From contig NC_066323.1 in the NCBI RefSeq assembly GCF_022539315.1, positions 14,683,719 to 14,747,718 of the forward strand: a stretch of 64,000 bases of DNA, given 5' to 3'. A program made the translations under genes and the position numbers. Origin of the DNA: Serinus canaria. Taxonomy: Eukaryota; Chordata; Aves; Passeriformes; Fringillidae. Of this stretch, positions 1 through 14,845 are shown piece by piece. The notes under the pieces are model-generated. The model saw nothing but the letters and a program-made list of their open reading frames with translations, made no database searches and was not told the origin of the DNA. How positions within the stretch are numbered: the stretch's first letter is position 1; the number at the start of each line of letters is the position of its first letter.

Positions 1-1550
1 TACGTGTTTGTCAAATTTCCTTCATGGCAGCTCTTAAGTTGATACAGTTCTGCTGTATATTTGTAGAATTGCAAATGAACATAGTCATGCTGGATACCTG
101 ACTCTTGACAGCCCCTCAGAACTTTCAGCAGCCCTTTGTAACTAGAATTGGAAGAAGTGTGTTAAGGGAAATGCCATTGCACTCCTCAGTCTGCACATTT
201 AAATGCTCCATGGAGTAGCTAGAAAGTGAGCTCTCTTCAGATTAGCTGTGAAGAGGAAAGATGAAATTGAGGATGTGAAGGAATGGTACCACTTTAATGC
301 CTTTGGTTAATGTTGACATTTGAGCACTATGGCCATACTTTTTTTTAATAGTTTAGAGGTTCTTTATGTATTATCCAAATCAAACCAGAGTTGGAACAGA
401 ATGAGCACTGAAAATTCCAACTTTATTGTGATTTATGGAGAAGAACTCAAGTAGGCTAGAACCTGAGAACTTTATAATTAAAACCTGGAAGTAAATAGGA
501 ATGTAGTCATGAGTTAATTTTTGGGACTGCACTTAAACTAAATGTGAAGTCGCCTGTGAGACTCCACTGCAGTGATAGGCCAAGTAATCTGTCACTTTCA
601 AAGTACAATGCAGTGACCATACTTGTTGCTATGCTTCATGGCTTCCAGAGGTTGCCTGGAGTAAAATGTATTCCCTGCTTTTCCTCTGTCACAGACTTAG
701 CCAAAACCTGTTGAAACTCTTCTTGTAGAAAAATAAAGTAGATTCCTATTAAGTAACAAGTCAATGAATAAACTATTGTATCATCTGTTTTTCAAAACTT
801 CTTCATTTATTTATTTTATTCAGATGAAATCTTGGGTTTATATCAGATTGAGATCTCACACTTGAATGCAAACTGTGATTCTTGCTGGTAGTACCTGTAG
901 CATTATCAGGAACACTCAACTCCCTCAACCTGTTCTCAGCAGTCTGCCTGTGCTAAACTAGTGTTGCTTCTGTTTGTGGCATCTGTTTGTTGGTTCCACA
1001 TCTACCTTGCATTTACTGGAAACCCTATTAGGACTCATCTGTACTATTATTTTAATTAATTAACCTTAATTGAAATAATTTTAATTCTATTTTAGTCGTG
1101 TTAGAGCATCTTAAAAACTTTTATCAGAAGTAAGCCATGTAGATCCCTCTGCATTACCAAATTGTATAGTGTGTTTTAATTTAAAAGCTGTTCCCCTTCA
1201 GCTAAGAAATGTTTTTTTCCTTAGACTCACAGATTTGCAATTCTGTTTTCCTTCACCAAGATGATGTCACGCTACTTGGAAAGTCAGCTCAGTAAGATGG
1301 CAAATCAAAACCAGATAACAGGTGATAGTGCTAATTGATATAACAGCAGAGTTCAATTAGCATTTTGACTTTGTTGTGTAACTCACTCTGAAACATCAGT
1401 TGAGTTGAATGTTAGCAACTCAGTTACAAAATTTCTCTGCACTTTCATAGGACTCCTATGTTTCTTGTCTGCTAGTTCTACTTGGAGCTTTTTCCACAAA
1501 TGGAATAACTGGTTTGGTTTTTGGAATATATTAACTTTGGCAAGTTTCCT

Positions 1551-1565
1551 CCCCCCCCCCCCCCC
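1551..1565. repeat. C15 homopolymer
   Basis: Fifteen uninterrupted C, preceded by TTTCCT. This is prone to length variation and sequencing error. Confidence 0.9.
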
Positions 1566-3816
1566 ATGTGGCAGATATCAAACATGAACATATGGGCACA
1601 GAGTGACACAGCAATAGAAGGATCAAGCTGGATAAACAACCTCTGCACAGACTAACCCTATCCAAAAGTGTGGTGTATGGTTTGTGGTTTTTTATTTTTA
1701 AATCCTAGAACTTGCTGCTTACTGCAATAACTTGCTTTGTGGAGGCCTGTCTTCTGCCTCCCCTCCTCTTTCCCAGCAGAAGGTGTGGGGACAAGTTTTC
1801 TCTCTTCAGTCATAACAGAGCTTCAGTGGTAGGTACCATGGGGCAAGAAAGACAGGATAAGCTTCTCAAATTGTAGATAATAGAGGTGTTGGCTTCTTTG
1901 CAGTGCCTTCTCTGACTTCATATACCTTCTGAGACAGAGGATGCCTGTTATGATAGTAAGAATGGTGTTGTAGTTACTTCCTTAGCCAAAAGGTCCAAAG
2001 TGGAGGACTAGCTTTTTGTAGGAACTGAGCCTTGAAATAGATTTTTGTACCCAAGCAGCATGAGCATCTCCTCTCTCTGGTTGCCATTGTAGGACAACAG
2101 AACTTGTTAGTTGTCTGTAAGGACAATGTAATACATACCTTTTTAATTCTTTAGTCCTCCTGGGATAATCTTTCAGCATGTCATGTCTCAAAATTTAGGA
2201 TCATCTAGTTTCCAGCCTGAAAGTTTTTTTTAACTGTTTGCCTGCTAACTGTGTCAATACTATCCTCTCTTTATTTTCTTCTGTTGATGTTTTAGCCTTA
2301 GCACTTACTGAAAGTATTTACAGCCTTGTTGCCAGGCTAAATAATACAGGTTTTATTAGTTAACTTCTTTAAGATCACCCTTCTGGTTTGGAATTCATGT
2401 CTCTTGACAAAGGCCCACTGTGATGGGGTAGAGTATTTCAGATAAGCAGTGTTTTTACAAAAGCACTGAGAATTCTCAGTTACTCAGTAATGGTGCATAC
2501 ACCTAAGCATTGGTTCTTCTTCCACACCTCCCATTCCCGTCCTGCATCACTCTGGGAGGAACTGGAACATGCTGACAGGGTTTGGCTTACAGAAAATGCT
2601 TTTTGGGTTCAGTACTGAAGTACAGCATCTCCATATTGTACTTCATAACATTGCAAGTGTCTCTTTAAAATCATTTACTGTTCCACATTTTGATATATCC
2701 TTATATTTTGGGGGAGGGACAGAGGAGAGAAAAGGAGACTTGCAAGTTTTGATAGTTTTGGGAAAAGGAGTTTTAAGGGAAGAGCTTTATGTTTACATGG
2801 CCATATCACCTGTAGTTATTTGGAAATAAGCAAGGCTGTAATAATAACAATCTTAGTTCATAGTTTTCTTCTATGGGTAATAGTCTTCTATCATTACAAA
2901 CACTTTCTGTTAAATTTTTGCAATAATGCAATCTGTTTGGATGCTACTTAAAAGCAATTTAAATAGTCTTGGGTTTAACAAAACAGAAATAAAATATGAA
3001 TGACCTCTCTCCTGTGAGCCAGGAAATAGTAACAAGTGTCCAGAGTTCTGCTGTCAAGACCAAAATGTTTTGCTTCTGGAGTCTGCTGATGTCCTGTTAT
3101 TACTGATGTATGATTTCAAGATTAAATACCATTACAAGTTGAACATTGTTGCCTACCTTCAAGTGTTAAAAATGTTTAAGCACACAGCTTACTGAGACAC
3201 TATTTTCCAGTTGTTTTTCAAAACCTTGGGCCTTTGTGTATTCAGAGTAACTGTGAATATTTTGAGTCCAGCTATGTCTGAATGGTAGGATATTCTTACT
3301 TGAGTGTTTACTTTGCTGTAACACAGCTTTGAAGCCTATCAGGTGGAAGCTGTAGTCATCATCAGAGAGTACATTTTGCTAAACTTTAAAATTTTGGTTC
3401 AATGAGAAGGTCCATCTACATAAATTCATGGAGTAAACAAATATGTCATGGCACTACTGACGTAGGGAAGGAAGGTAGGCTGTCTTGTGAAAAGTACTTG
3501 AGAAAAATAGACTGTCTCAGCAAAGGAGAAAACCTATTCTGGAAATACAGTCAGCACTAAGGGTGTCTCTTTAAATAGTAATTTGTTTTTTAAAAGCAAA
3601 GAGACAATTCTTCCTTACTGTATTTTTGGTACTGCTTTAGGTTGGAGGACTTTAAATTCCTGATTTTTGTGTAAAATACCTAGTTGCCAGCTAAAGGCTA
3701 ACTTAAGGGGGAGAAAAAGTGAAGTGCAAAAGTATGTACAAGTGTTCAGTTTTCATACCACTGATTCTAGCTGTGTTGTCATAAATGTTACAGCTGTACC
3801 AGGAGAGATGGTTCTC

Positions 3817-3886
3817 AGGCATTCTGAAGATGTTAACCTGCCGTATACCTGTCATATACCAGGCATTCTAAAGATGTTAACCTGCC
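3817..3886. repeat. 44-bp-period tandem duplication
   Basis: AGGCATTCTGAAGATGTTAA followed by CCTGCC at 3817-3842 recurs at 3861-3886 with one mismatch; the period is 44 bp. Confidence 0.85.
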
Positions 3887-6800
3887 ATGCCTGAGCTTTG
3901 AACAACTGAGTCAAGGAATTCAAGAACTGAATTTTGTGCCCATGAAGATTCAGGAATGCTGCTCAGAGATCGCTTAGTGTGACAAGTAGAGGAGATGCAA
4001 GCTACTGTATTTCCTCAAATTTTCACCTGACCCTGTTTGATATAGCTGAGTTGGGGCTTGTGAACCCCTATCCTTGCTTTATGTATGTGATCTACCTGGT
4101 TAAAAAGCTTCCTTGATAAGGGGTTTGGCTTTCTGTTGACAACATGAAATGCAGGATGTGACTAGTACAAGCCCAGATCTGTGGCAGCTAGAAGCAGCAG
4201 CTCAACCTATGGCAGAATATAGTGATTTAAATGTCTAAGTTTAGCTTAGATGCATCCAAAAGCAAGGTAGTTTGTTACTACTTAATAGTGTTCCAGGTTA
4301 TGACAACAAACTAGAAATGCATTTACTCTTGGGGAGTGTTTGCTCAATTGTTGGAAATGTTGGTGGCCCAGCTTTGAAGTGGGAGTAACTTGAAAATACA
4401 AATTTGTGACTGGCTATCATTTAAACTGTTTTCTTCTTTGTACTTGAATAGACTGGAGTAGTGTTTGTGGTGGGAGAGTGGAGGAGAAGCTGATGTAACT
4501 TCAAGTTGCTTCATCAGAATTTGAGAAGTTTAACTTGTGACGACTGGTGATAGATCAAAATGTCAGGTTTTAAATTGTCTATGTAAACTTGTACAGATGC
4601 AATCTATATTTTTGACCAACTCCCTCAGTTTCATGTGCTGAATTTTAACATGAAAATGGTCTGCACTGGCATAATAGTGAAGCTTATGATTTTACTCTAT
4701 CCCCATACCCTCTGTGTATGGAACTTCGGATAAATACACGCAATAGTTGGAAATTACCTTCTGTATAGTACACAAGACTTCCATGTAGGTTTGGATTAGA
4801 GCAACTAACTTGACTTCCTGTTTTATCTGGGTGACCATACTCATTAGGATGTCTCCCAAAAAATGTAGTTGGGATTTTTAACTTCTGTCAATACTTGGTA
4901 TTCATTGGGAGAGATAATGGAGCTCAGCTGAGCAACTGCATAGTGCAGACTCATGGCCTTAAGTCTGGCTTGTTTCTTTTCTCTCCTTAGTCTGTGCTGT
5001 AACTTCAGTAGTGAGTTAAATACTGTATGAAGAGTATAAGGAAGTGTAATCACCACTAAGCTGAGAATTAATGGAGTTACAAAAATCCCCAAAAAACAAG
5101 TAGGTGTTTGGCTCAGAATGTCTGTTGTACTTGAATATGTACAGAATATTTATACTGTCATTTTAATTAAAAAAGTATCCATTACAAAACGCAGACTATG
5201 ATGCCACATCTGAAATACTTTCCTTGAAAATGAAAAAGTACTTCTGAAACTTTCAGGCTCTTATCCATGCCACTGTTTAATATAATAAACACTACCATGT
5301 TAGTGATATGCTAGCGGCATATTCTGCCCTTATATAAGAAAAAAAACAACTCTAGAATTGTGTTGTGAAAATTCAATGTTAGATGCTTTATATCCTCCAC
5401 TTTTTACCAAAATAGATATTTAATAGGAAATAGTTTCAATTAGTTTTTCATAGATAACTGCATGTTTGGAGAGCTGTGTTTTCATCAGCTTTCAATTATG
5501 TGGAAGGAGTTTGTGTTGGACAGATCAGGCTGTTTCCAAATAGCAGTACACAATGTCTGTGTCCCAAAACTGGTCTGTTAGGGGAGCTTTTAAATACCAA
5601 CTAAACAAACAGATAAATTTTGAAAAGCATAGAATAAAGACCTAAAGTCAGTGCAACAATTTGGAATCTTTGGTGGCTAATAGGGGTTGAGGTGCTCTCC
5701 TCAGCACCTCTTCCCAGTAGTTGATAGGAGAAATAATGTTTTTCCAATACTTGACATTGGGAAATGGAATGTTAAAGATATTAGGATTACTAGAATGCTT
5801 TTTTGCTCATTGATCATATGGGGGATGGAGATGTGCATGCTCCTGAGTGTCTTTGGTTTGCAAAACAGATTGAAGAGTAAGAGAGGCTGCCGCATTTGTG
5901 AAATCTGTCTATTTTACCTGTCATATGTAGGACCCTCTGCAGAGGGGAAGGAAGAAACTGGCTCACTTACAGATATTTTCTGTCTTTCTTTACAAGCCTG
6001 TCTACTTCATATTCTTTTATCTGTCTGTGAAGCCACTCCGTTCCCTGTATGTTTTTTACTAAAGTGTTGTAAATAGTTATTGCACCATGATGAAGCTGCC
6101 CTCTCCAGTTAAACACCCTTTTATTTGTCTTCCTTACTAGTGCATTTTATTAAATGGCTTATAAGAGGATGAGAGGAGGAAAGAGGATGATGTTGAGTAG
6201 TTCTGGAGTGTCTTATGGGTATTCTTTAAAGAAAAAAACCCAAACCACGAAAACAAACTAGAAACACAAGATGTCTTGCATGGGAGTTGAGTGAACTTTG
6301 CCTCCAATTTTGTGTCATATTACCAGTTATGGGGTTATTTTCATGCTTGCAAAAATGAATTTTAGGAGTGGAGCAAGTTGGATGCATTGCTTTGTTTATA
6401 TCATTGATGTGTGCACAAAGCACTTAGGAGAAACACTGTTTTCTTTTCCTCTCTTCTTCACCCAATTCTTTTTCAGTCCTAGAGAAGGCCAAAAGTAGTG
6501 TGTTGTTTTGCAGGGCAGTAGGTTGTAGGTTTGCCCATAAAGCATAGTTAATCATTAGTGTTGGATGAAAGGTCACCAGCATAGAAGACAACTCTTTGAG
6601 TATTCTGATTGGGTCACAGAGCAAATTACAAGAGCAAAAGCTTATCAAACCAGCTATTGTAATATCTTCTTAAATAACTTTGATCAAGCTATGGGAAACT
6701 TACAGCTCTGCTTGTTCCTTTATGAGTGTCTGAGGTTGGTGAAGAGATTGTGTTCTTCTGTTATGTGTTCTGTATTCATCAGAGAGCAGCAGTTTAGCTG

Positions 6801-9800
6801 GAAGGTAACAAAAAGCCTTGAACAGATTTAGGCAGTACCTATTGGAACATTTTGTTGTCAGAAAGTAAGGAGCCTTTCTTCCAGGCCTGACGTGATTGCC
6901 TATTGACAGGAAATTCAGACTTTGACAAACCTGGCCATGCTAGGACCCTAGGGAAAGCATCATTAGTGTTAACTTGTTAGTCTTGTGAGCTGTAGCATAT
7001 GGGCATAGTTACAGTTGTTCTTGTTCAAGGCAAGTGTGTGGGTAGTCTGGGAAAGATGAAGAAAAATCATTGGTGAGGTAAAGTAGAAAAATGTCTTAAT
7101 GGTACTTGCACATAAGGGAAGGAGGAGAGGAATTTGTAGCAGACTTTTTTTGTGTGTATTTGGTGATGTTGATTTCTTGTCTAGCTTAAAATTAAGATTA
7201 AATCTAGCATCCTGCTAAAAAGCACTTCAGAGAGCACTAATATTTAGTTTTGCTCAAGGTCAGCATCATGTACAGTGCTGTGTTACCACAACATTCTCTT
7301 GTTTTATTTGTGGAGCACTGAGAAAGGTGTAAATGTGCAGAGTGGAGTAGACACTTGTCAAAAAAGCATGCTGTAAAGTTGTTAATTTCCTTCATAAAGG
7401 TCTGGCTTCTGACAACTTTTTCCATGACTGTAAAAGTTTGAACCTTCCTTAAATACAATTGTGGGACGTATATTGTGTATTGTTCCTGTATTTAACATGA
7501 AAGAACAGCTCTAAGCACTGTAAAGTCATGATCTTACAATTCATAGGATCAGTTTAAAGACAGCTTAATCCTTAGTGTTTAACAGGTGTTTCTTGGGTTG
7601 TGGCTTTGTTTTGCTCAGCTTTACACAGAACTTCTTCTGTTTATGCAGATATTTGGTAGGCAGTTTGGTTCATGATTTCATACAAGGTAAATGTCTTTAA
7701 TTGTGCCTGTGTCAGTAATTTGGTATGTGTATTGGAGCTTGCTCATAGTTACATCACTCTAAGATAAAATGTAAATGTATAAATTGTTCCGTGGTTGACA
7801 GAATGTGACTCTGGCACACAATTCCAAGAAGCTGCTGGTTTGACCACTGCCCAGTTTAGAAAACTTAAATGTGTTTTAATCCCTTTGTTTGTTGTTCCAA
7901 TGTTCTTGTGATAGCAAAAGATCCATATGCAGATCCAGTGCTGAGGAAGCCGGAAACTTAACCTGTTTTAATTGGACTTCTTCCTCAATGACTGCAATTA
8001 AACCATTTCCCAGATTGTGTCATGCGGCGTAGGGCTCTTGCTATGCATTAGGCCTATTACCTTTTCTGTGTAGCATTTGGATGAAGTCTCTGTTCAGGAG
8101 AACAACATAACTTGCTTGAGCCAGTGTGGGAAAGGAAGCCTCAACAGGCATTAGTCTGAATCAGTGCTAGACATCAGTGATTAGAAAAACAATACGAAAA
8201 CTCCTGACATCCTCCTGATTTCTCCCAAACTTGTCTAAATTATATTTTGAAGATGTACAAATCTGAGGATCCATTCTAGGTGAGTAGAAGACAGATGAGT
8301 ACCTTCTACTTGGCCTTGGAAGCATAAATTATTTTTTGAATTTTTTGTTTTTAGCTTTGTAGTTTTCCTCTTTAAGGCACGCTGCTGTTACTGAAGAGTT
8401 TTGTAGGCTGGTTTAGAGCTGAAGCAGAGTATTATGAAAAGGAAGATCCAGTCTTCTGCTTCTTTACCTTGTTTTTATAATACACTTAGACCTGTGGTCC
8501 TGAGCTCATCTGTGGCACTTTTCTAATCTACATCTACAAGTCAACTGGTTTTTGTCTTTCTTTTTCCTGCAGTAACTTCTGTGACATCTAGTCTGAATTT
8601 CTTCAGTCTAGTGGCTGATTAAAGTTCTTGGGTTTTTGTTGTTGTTGGTTTTGTTTGGTTTTGTTTTTGTCTGTACCCTTCTAGTTGTTTAGGAGATTGC
8701 AGAGATCATCTTGTGTTAATTTAGACTTTGGGTGACCAAACCATGTTTTACTAGTCACTGAGCTCACTAGTTCTCTCAGTAACTTAAGACAGCTTGGCAG
8801 AAGTTGATGAGGAATTTGGCAGGTCTCAGAACACCTTCCATGCTGCAACTTGGGGCATGTATTGTCTAACAGGCTCTGCAGGTAGGATGTGGCTGTGCAT
8901 CATATCAGTATTTGTCTTGTGCTGTTGCACTTGGTTTGGCTTAAGGGCTGTGTGTGCCAGATGCAGGTGAATGGCAAACTGCAAATAAGGCACCATCTGA
9001 TCTATGGCATTAGAATAGGGAAGAGGCTTGGTGTTTGAGCAGTAGGTTCTGCATTCAGACTCAGTGTTGTAAGTAAATGCAGCTATGCAGCTCAAAGGCA
9101 GCTGGACATTAAGCATTGGTGGTGATGGTTTTGAGTACTTCTTGGTTCACTTGCAAGAAAGTACTTAAATAAGCTACTAAATTGATATTTGTATAAAACA
9201 CACAGTAATTTTTTTTTTTAAATCTGGTAATAAATGCGCCTTTTCCCAGCTTTGCCACACCTCTTTTACTTGGTCTTAGCTTGACCACCTGCTTGAAGCT
9301 TGCTTTTTTTCTGGCAGTGTCACTGATCTGTACTTCATGAAGGATTCTGTGCTTTGATTCATGTTGTCTCACAGAAGATAAAGCACCTCATTCAAGTGAA
9401 TTCCTGTCTTCTGAGTGGAGTCTTCATTCTTGCCAGACAATGTGGTTTTGTGTTTGTTTTGGTTTTTTTAATGTTTTTGTTTTCCTGTTAGTGAAAGCTT
9501 AAACCAGTGTTCTGATAGTGACAACTAAATAAGAGTTTCTAGAGAGTCTGAAAATGAAGATAAGGTGAGATCTTACTTCTATTGATTTGTTTTTTAGTTA
9601 AAAGCCGGCAAGAAACAAAGGATTCACATCAGTTCACTTTATGTACAAACAGCATGGTTTTGGTCAGAATTTGGCTGTTGGAAAATGTATTCTTTTCTGT
9701 TGGAGAGAGCTGCTTTTAATTGATTTTAAAAAGGGAAAGAACTATTGTTTTCATTGTTATTACAAGTTGAAGCTACACTTCTATTAACACCTGGTAGCAG

Positions 9801-12457
9801 AATTGCATCCTGAGGCTCTCATAGTGTAGGCTTTGTCAGTATGTAACATTAGTTTTAAAGGTACTGTATAGGTGAAGTCAAGTTCTTGCTGTAGGACTGA
9901 TTTGGCAGTAAAATTTTTCTCTGTGACGCAAGTGTACAGAAGAGGAGACTTCGAAGATATTTGTTCCTCACTTTTCCTTTGTTTTCCATTGCTGTGCTAA
10001 AGGGGAAAAAGATCTGTCAATTAAAGATAGGAAATGTGATTCAGTATTTTGCAGCAAACATTTGCTGTGTTTGTGTGTGCCTGTTCTGTCTGGTCTAACA
10101 AATCTTTTGTGTTACTGACATGGCTTAAATACCTCTGGGCTGCTTGTGAAGCTGAGCTGTCTCTGGCTGGCTTGCAGAGCCAGATCAGACTATTTCTTTA
10201 TATAGATTGACTCAGGAGTTTCTGGGTTCTTATGCTTTTGATAATCTTTATATCTCAGTAGCAAAAAAATTAACTGCTGCAGAGTTGATGGAATTATGCA
10301 ACAGAACTTCATGTTTAGCTGGTTAAAAAGCCAAAGTAATGGAGAACTGAGTTTAGACTGAGAAACTACAGGTCTTGTAAACATAAAAATATTTTCTTGA
10401 AGCTTTGGGTCCTGGCTCTCTGCCACAGTGAGAGCATTCCCTTCTTTTGTTAATAAATTCAAGTCAGACTATATAGTAGAGGAAAATTTACACTGAACTA
10501 GTTTGGTCATGTTATGAAGGATGACATGGAAAATACCAAATTTGGTTTATTTGGAGGAGAAAAACTTAAATATTTTAATTTTTTTAGTAGGGCAAATTCT
10601 TTGAATGGAGTAGTGAGTAAATGTTACAGGAGATTTTTGTAGTTAACTCTATTACTTGTGCACAAGAGGACTAGTAGCTATTGACAACACTTTCAATACG
10701 TAAGGTAAAACTACAGAGAAGCAAGAGGAAAAAGAAGTGAAATGCTTTCTATTTTTCCTAGTTCCTCTTTTGGATGAGGATCAGATGATGTGTGTGTTGT
10801 TTTGGAAGCCAAAGTGCAGTCCAAAGAGTGACACAAATTGTAATATTTCAGTCCTTGATGAACATAGGAAGTAGAAAGCAGTGATGTGGCAGAACTGAAG
10901 AGGGATGCCCTCAAGAGACCATTATATTTGTTCCATGCAACTTCCTTAGTTTTTCTCCTTGGACTGCATTTTCTGTTTTTCCAGAGGAAAAAAAGGACTA
11001 TAGGAGTAAGGACTTTTACTGTCTTAATGTAAGGTAGCCCTCTCAACCACCTTGCAAGAGTTCAGTTAAGATTTAGACCTGGTTTTAATTTTTCAGTGCA
11101 CAAATACAATGATTTTTTTTTTCTTGGCTAGTGAAATGAAGCTCGGGATTCCTGTGTACTGTGAACTGGGAGCACCAGTTGTACAGCCAGACCTGATATA
11201 CCTGAGCTTCACTTGTATCCAGTACAAGCTTTAGGTTTTTTGTTCCAGATGAGTGGAAATGTTCTGCTGTCTAACTTCTGCAGATGCTTAATCTTTAAGT
11301 TTTTTTAGCCAACTTGTGGCCCTCCCCTCCAGGTTTCTCTTGGCTCTTCAGCTGACAAGCTAGTTGTATTGTTGTCTGCGAGTGGTACCTGTACTTCTCA
11401 GTAATTTTGAGTAGTGCCCCATTTGCTGATTCAGTGTGACTTTTCCACAGCCCAGAAGGATTTACTGATGTTCAGGCTGTGGCATGAAGGCCAATCCATT
11501 GTTTTGATGGTTGTCAGTTTCCTGTAAACATAATGGAACAAGTTTTTACATTTCTTACAGGTCCCTTTTCCTGTATCAGGTTCAATGAAAGGTCGCTGTA
11601 CTCTCAGACTTCAAATTCAATTGACCTGCTTGAAGCAGGGGAGACTATTTGGCTTCTGCTACTCAATCATTGTCTCAGAACTGTTCTTATCAACACTGAA
11701 ATATGTGATACATGTATTTAGATATTTTCTTAACCAAAACTTCTCATATCTTCCAGTCCTCACAAAAGGACAGTAGCCAGAAGTCAGTAGGTAAATGTGC
11801 TGCTTTGCTTGCTTGGGGTCGTGGCATGGATGACCTTTTGGATGACATGATCCTGACAGCCTGAGCATTCCTCTAGCAAGTAGTACTGTGCATCTTTTCA
11901 GAGGTGTGTTCAGTGTTCTTACTGCCTGTGGGGACTTGTAAATGTTCTGGTTGCAGATAATGAGTATTTGAACTGCCAGTTAGCAGTAAGAGACTACAAA
12001 TGTAGACTTTTTTGCTTTTCTTCCTTCCTCTTTCATACAGGGACTTTCTCTTTACAGCTGTGTATGTCATTAGACATATATGCATAAATGCAGTCTGGAA
12101 ACCTATGTACTGGTTACATACTTTCAGGCTCTTAGGCACTCATTTTGCTGTTCTGTCGAGGTGACCTTCAGCACTGCCACTCTCATGGTTGGAAGGGTAG
12201 GCAAGGGATGACCTCTTGGAAGTCTGGGAAGGGGAAAGCTGACTTCCTAATGTGGCAAGGCCTGAAGTTTGCCTTAATTTTCTGATGGCTGTTGGTTGTA
12301 AATTCAGTGGAACAGGAAATAACTCCTGTTCCTTGACTGATTTATTTTACTTTTTTTCTTTATCTTGAAATCACTCCAGTGATTCCAGAGAAGCTGAATT
12401 AAAAAGAACTCTTCCACTGTAAATGAATCTAGGAAGAATATTTTACTGAAGTTTTTC

Positions 12458-12473
12458 TTTTTTTTTTTTTTTT
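12458..12473. repeat. T16 homopolymer
   Basis: Sixteen uninterrupted T in the 5' intron. It could be the A-tail of a minus-strand insertion, but no element is recognised next to it. Confidence 0.85.
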
Positions 12474-14845
12474 GCGACTTGGATAATGATGAGTGGATAA
12501 CTCTTGAATTTGGAAAGTAGCAAGAATATTGTGTCAAAAACCAACTGCAGAAGACTGAGTTTAAAGCAACTCCTTGGACTAAAAAGTCATCCTAATTTAA
12601 GTCAGCTATTGAAGTAGAAGTAGTAATTGAGTACTTGCAAGTGCTTGCTTGTAAGGCAAGTGAAGAGGTGTGTATGTCTGCAGGTAAATGAGGAGAACTT
12701 TGTGAACAGTGAGCAAAAGTGAGGTGCAGCTGAGATCAGTTGAAAATGATGTAAATCTGAAACAATTCAGCAGTTACTAAACTGTAGGCAGTAATTTCTT
12801 CAGTTTAGTCACAATTGAAGTCTGAGCTCTTAAATGTGTTGTATGCTTATATATTTAGAGTGTTGATTCTATGTTAAGTGATAAGATTTATCACAGAAAC
12901 AGCTGATCATGTAAATTAATGTTGTCTACATTGAAGTAAAGGAATATAGACCTGAAGTCTCAGGCTTAATATTTTCTGATATGTACACTGAACTCTGGGT
13001 TCTGTCTGGCAAGATGTGCAACTTGCTGGAAGAAAATGTTCTGAACTTGCAAGGTATATAAACATCTTCCTGTCTTTTCCTTCTTCCCCTCCTCCTTTTG
13101 CCTAATACTGACTTCAGGGTAGTAAGTCTGTACAATTTTTGAGGAGCTGGGTTACTGCAGCAACATTAAATAAGGCACCAGGTTTTTTGGGCTAAAACTA
13201 TGAGGGAGGAAGAATGCTGACCAAGCAGGTAACAAGTGTTATAATGGAGGATTATAGGCAGAGGTGCTAGGCATATCCTGAAATATTCAGGAGAGTGCAA
13301 GAGTCTGAAAAAACCTCTTGCATTACCAAGATTTTTGCAAGGAACTTCAAACCCAAGACCAAAACAAAACTACCACCTAAAACAATAGATCAAATCCAAA
13401 CCAAGCAAGCACCCCAAACAAATTTCAGAGCTTATGCAAGTAGATTAAGAATGCCCTTGTGGCAGAGTTCAGTTCATTTTTTACAGGTATTATTACTGAT
13501 TCGCCATGTTACCCATTAGTGGCTCTAGACAATGTTGGAGTTCTTCAGTTTACTCATTGTCTTTTTGTCTCAGTAGCCTATATCAGGCTAGCTACATTAG
13601 CTCCTAGTATCCTGCAGGGAGTGATTTGGATGCTAAGCAAAGGCTGATAGGCTTGCTGTGTAGTTCTGTTTTCCCAGTTTGCTTCAAAAACATGGAAGCA
13701 TGTTAGTTGTTTCCTGTTGGCTTTTCCACAAGAAGAAAGGTAAAGGCTGCGCTGCAAGGTAACAGGTGGTTTTTGTCTTGTGTTCTTGTGCAACCTCCCT
13801 GAGCCATGTGTTGGCCATAGATTAGCTATAGTGTTTGCAGTGGGTATATCAGGTCTACAGAAGTTCATTCTAGTTGTTTTCCTGTGCAAGAACAAAGATG
13901 ACTTTTAATAGTAATTGAATTGTGTTTGCTGAAACTCAAAAATACTATGCAGCATAATAAAAATAAGCACTAGATAGCAGTGTTGTTACACAGCTTCAAA
14001 AGATACATTGTGGGTTTATATGAAATGCTGGCCTTTGGAATTTATCCTCATTCTAAAGAGTCTGCTGATGATGAGAACCTCTGCAGGCCCATGCTTTGGC
14101 ATCATCATAGCTAGGAATATGGAGTTACGAAACATTAACTAAAAAGGCTTGTGTGCAGATAACTTTATGCTAGAAGGGGACCTGAGCTTAAAAATTCCAA
14201 AATAGTATTACCTGTTATGGAAGCATGAAGGTCTGATGGAGAGTTGTAGCTTTTTGTTATTGTGGATGTGAGGAAGAATCAGTGTAGCTGAGGAAATTGT
14301 TTTAAAATCCGGCAGGACTGCACTGGTGCATGTGGCTGGTCTCTACTGAGTTGCATGGTTTTTTTTGAATATAGGTGTCTGACAACGGGAAAAAAGCCAA
14401 GTGCTTGGTGTGAGCTCAGAGATAGAGGGGCAAGTCTGAATGAGAACAGCTGAGATTTAGGAACCTCTTGTTGTTTTAGGATGTGGGAGGCACAGTTGTG
14501 AAAATGTCTCTTCTTTGCTGGACTAACTGGGCACATGGTATTGTGTGGCTTGCCGTGAGACTTAAGTTAGCATTTTGATGTTAAAGGTCACAACTGAGTC
14601 ACAAAGCTGCATTGTATTTAAAAGCAAACTGGAAATCATATGGTAACAAGTACACAATAAGAAATGCAGTTAAGTTGAGAGGTATCAATATAGAAGATAA
14701 CTCTGGACATCACCTTGACTTGACAGATGCCTTACAGGATAAAACAGTTGTCATTTCATTCTTCTACACAGCTGAAAATACCGTGTGTATGACAACATGT
14801 TGTGCTACTAAGCTCAGACTACTTAAAGTGTCTGGCTATACCCTG

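Larger units (their letters stand above)
1..14845 (+). other. Non-coding stretch upstream of TRIP12 start, no gene seen
   Basis: This AT-rich sequence is most likely 5' intron of TRIP12, since the start exon at 18002 opens with a splice acceptor. I see no conserved protein, tRNA, rRNA or CpG-island-like promoter in it. Notable only for a C15 run at 1551-1565, a T16 run at 12458-12473 and a short tandem duplication at 3817-3886. A non-coding exon could be hidden here; sequence alone does not reveal it. Confidence 0.6.

Noticed and set aside
5687..6076. 129-codon ORF in the 5' intron
   Set aside because: No similarity to a known family; an ORF of this length is expected by chance in so much sequence.
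10711..11046. 111-codon minus-strand ORF
   Set aside because: No domain or promoter context; opposite strand shows nothing conserved.
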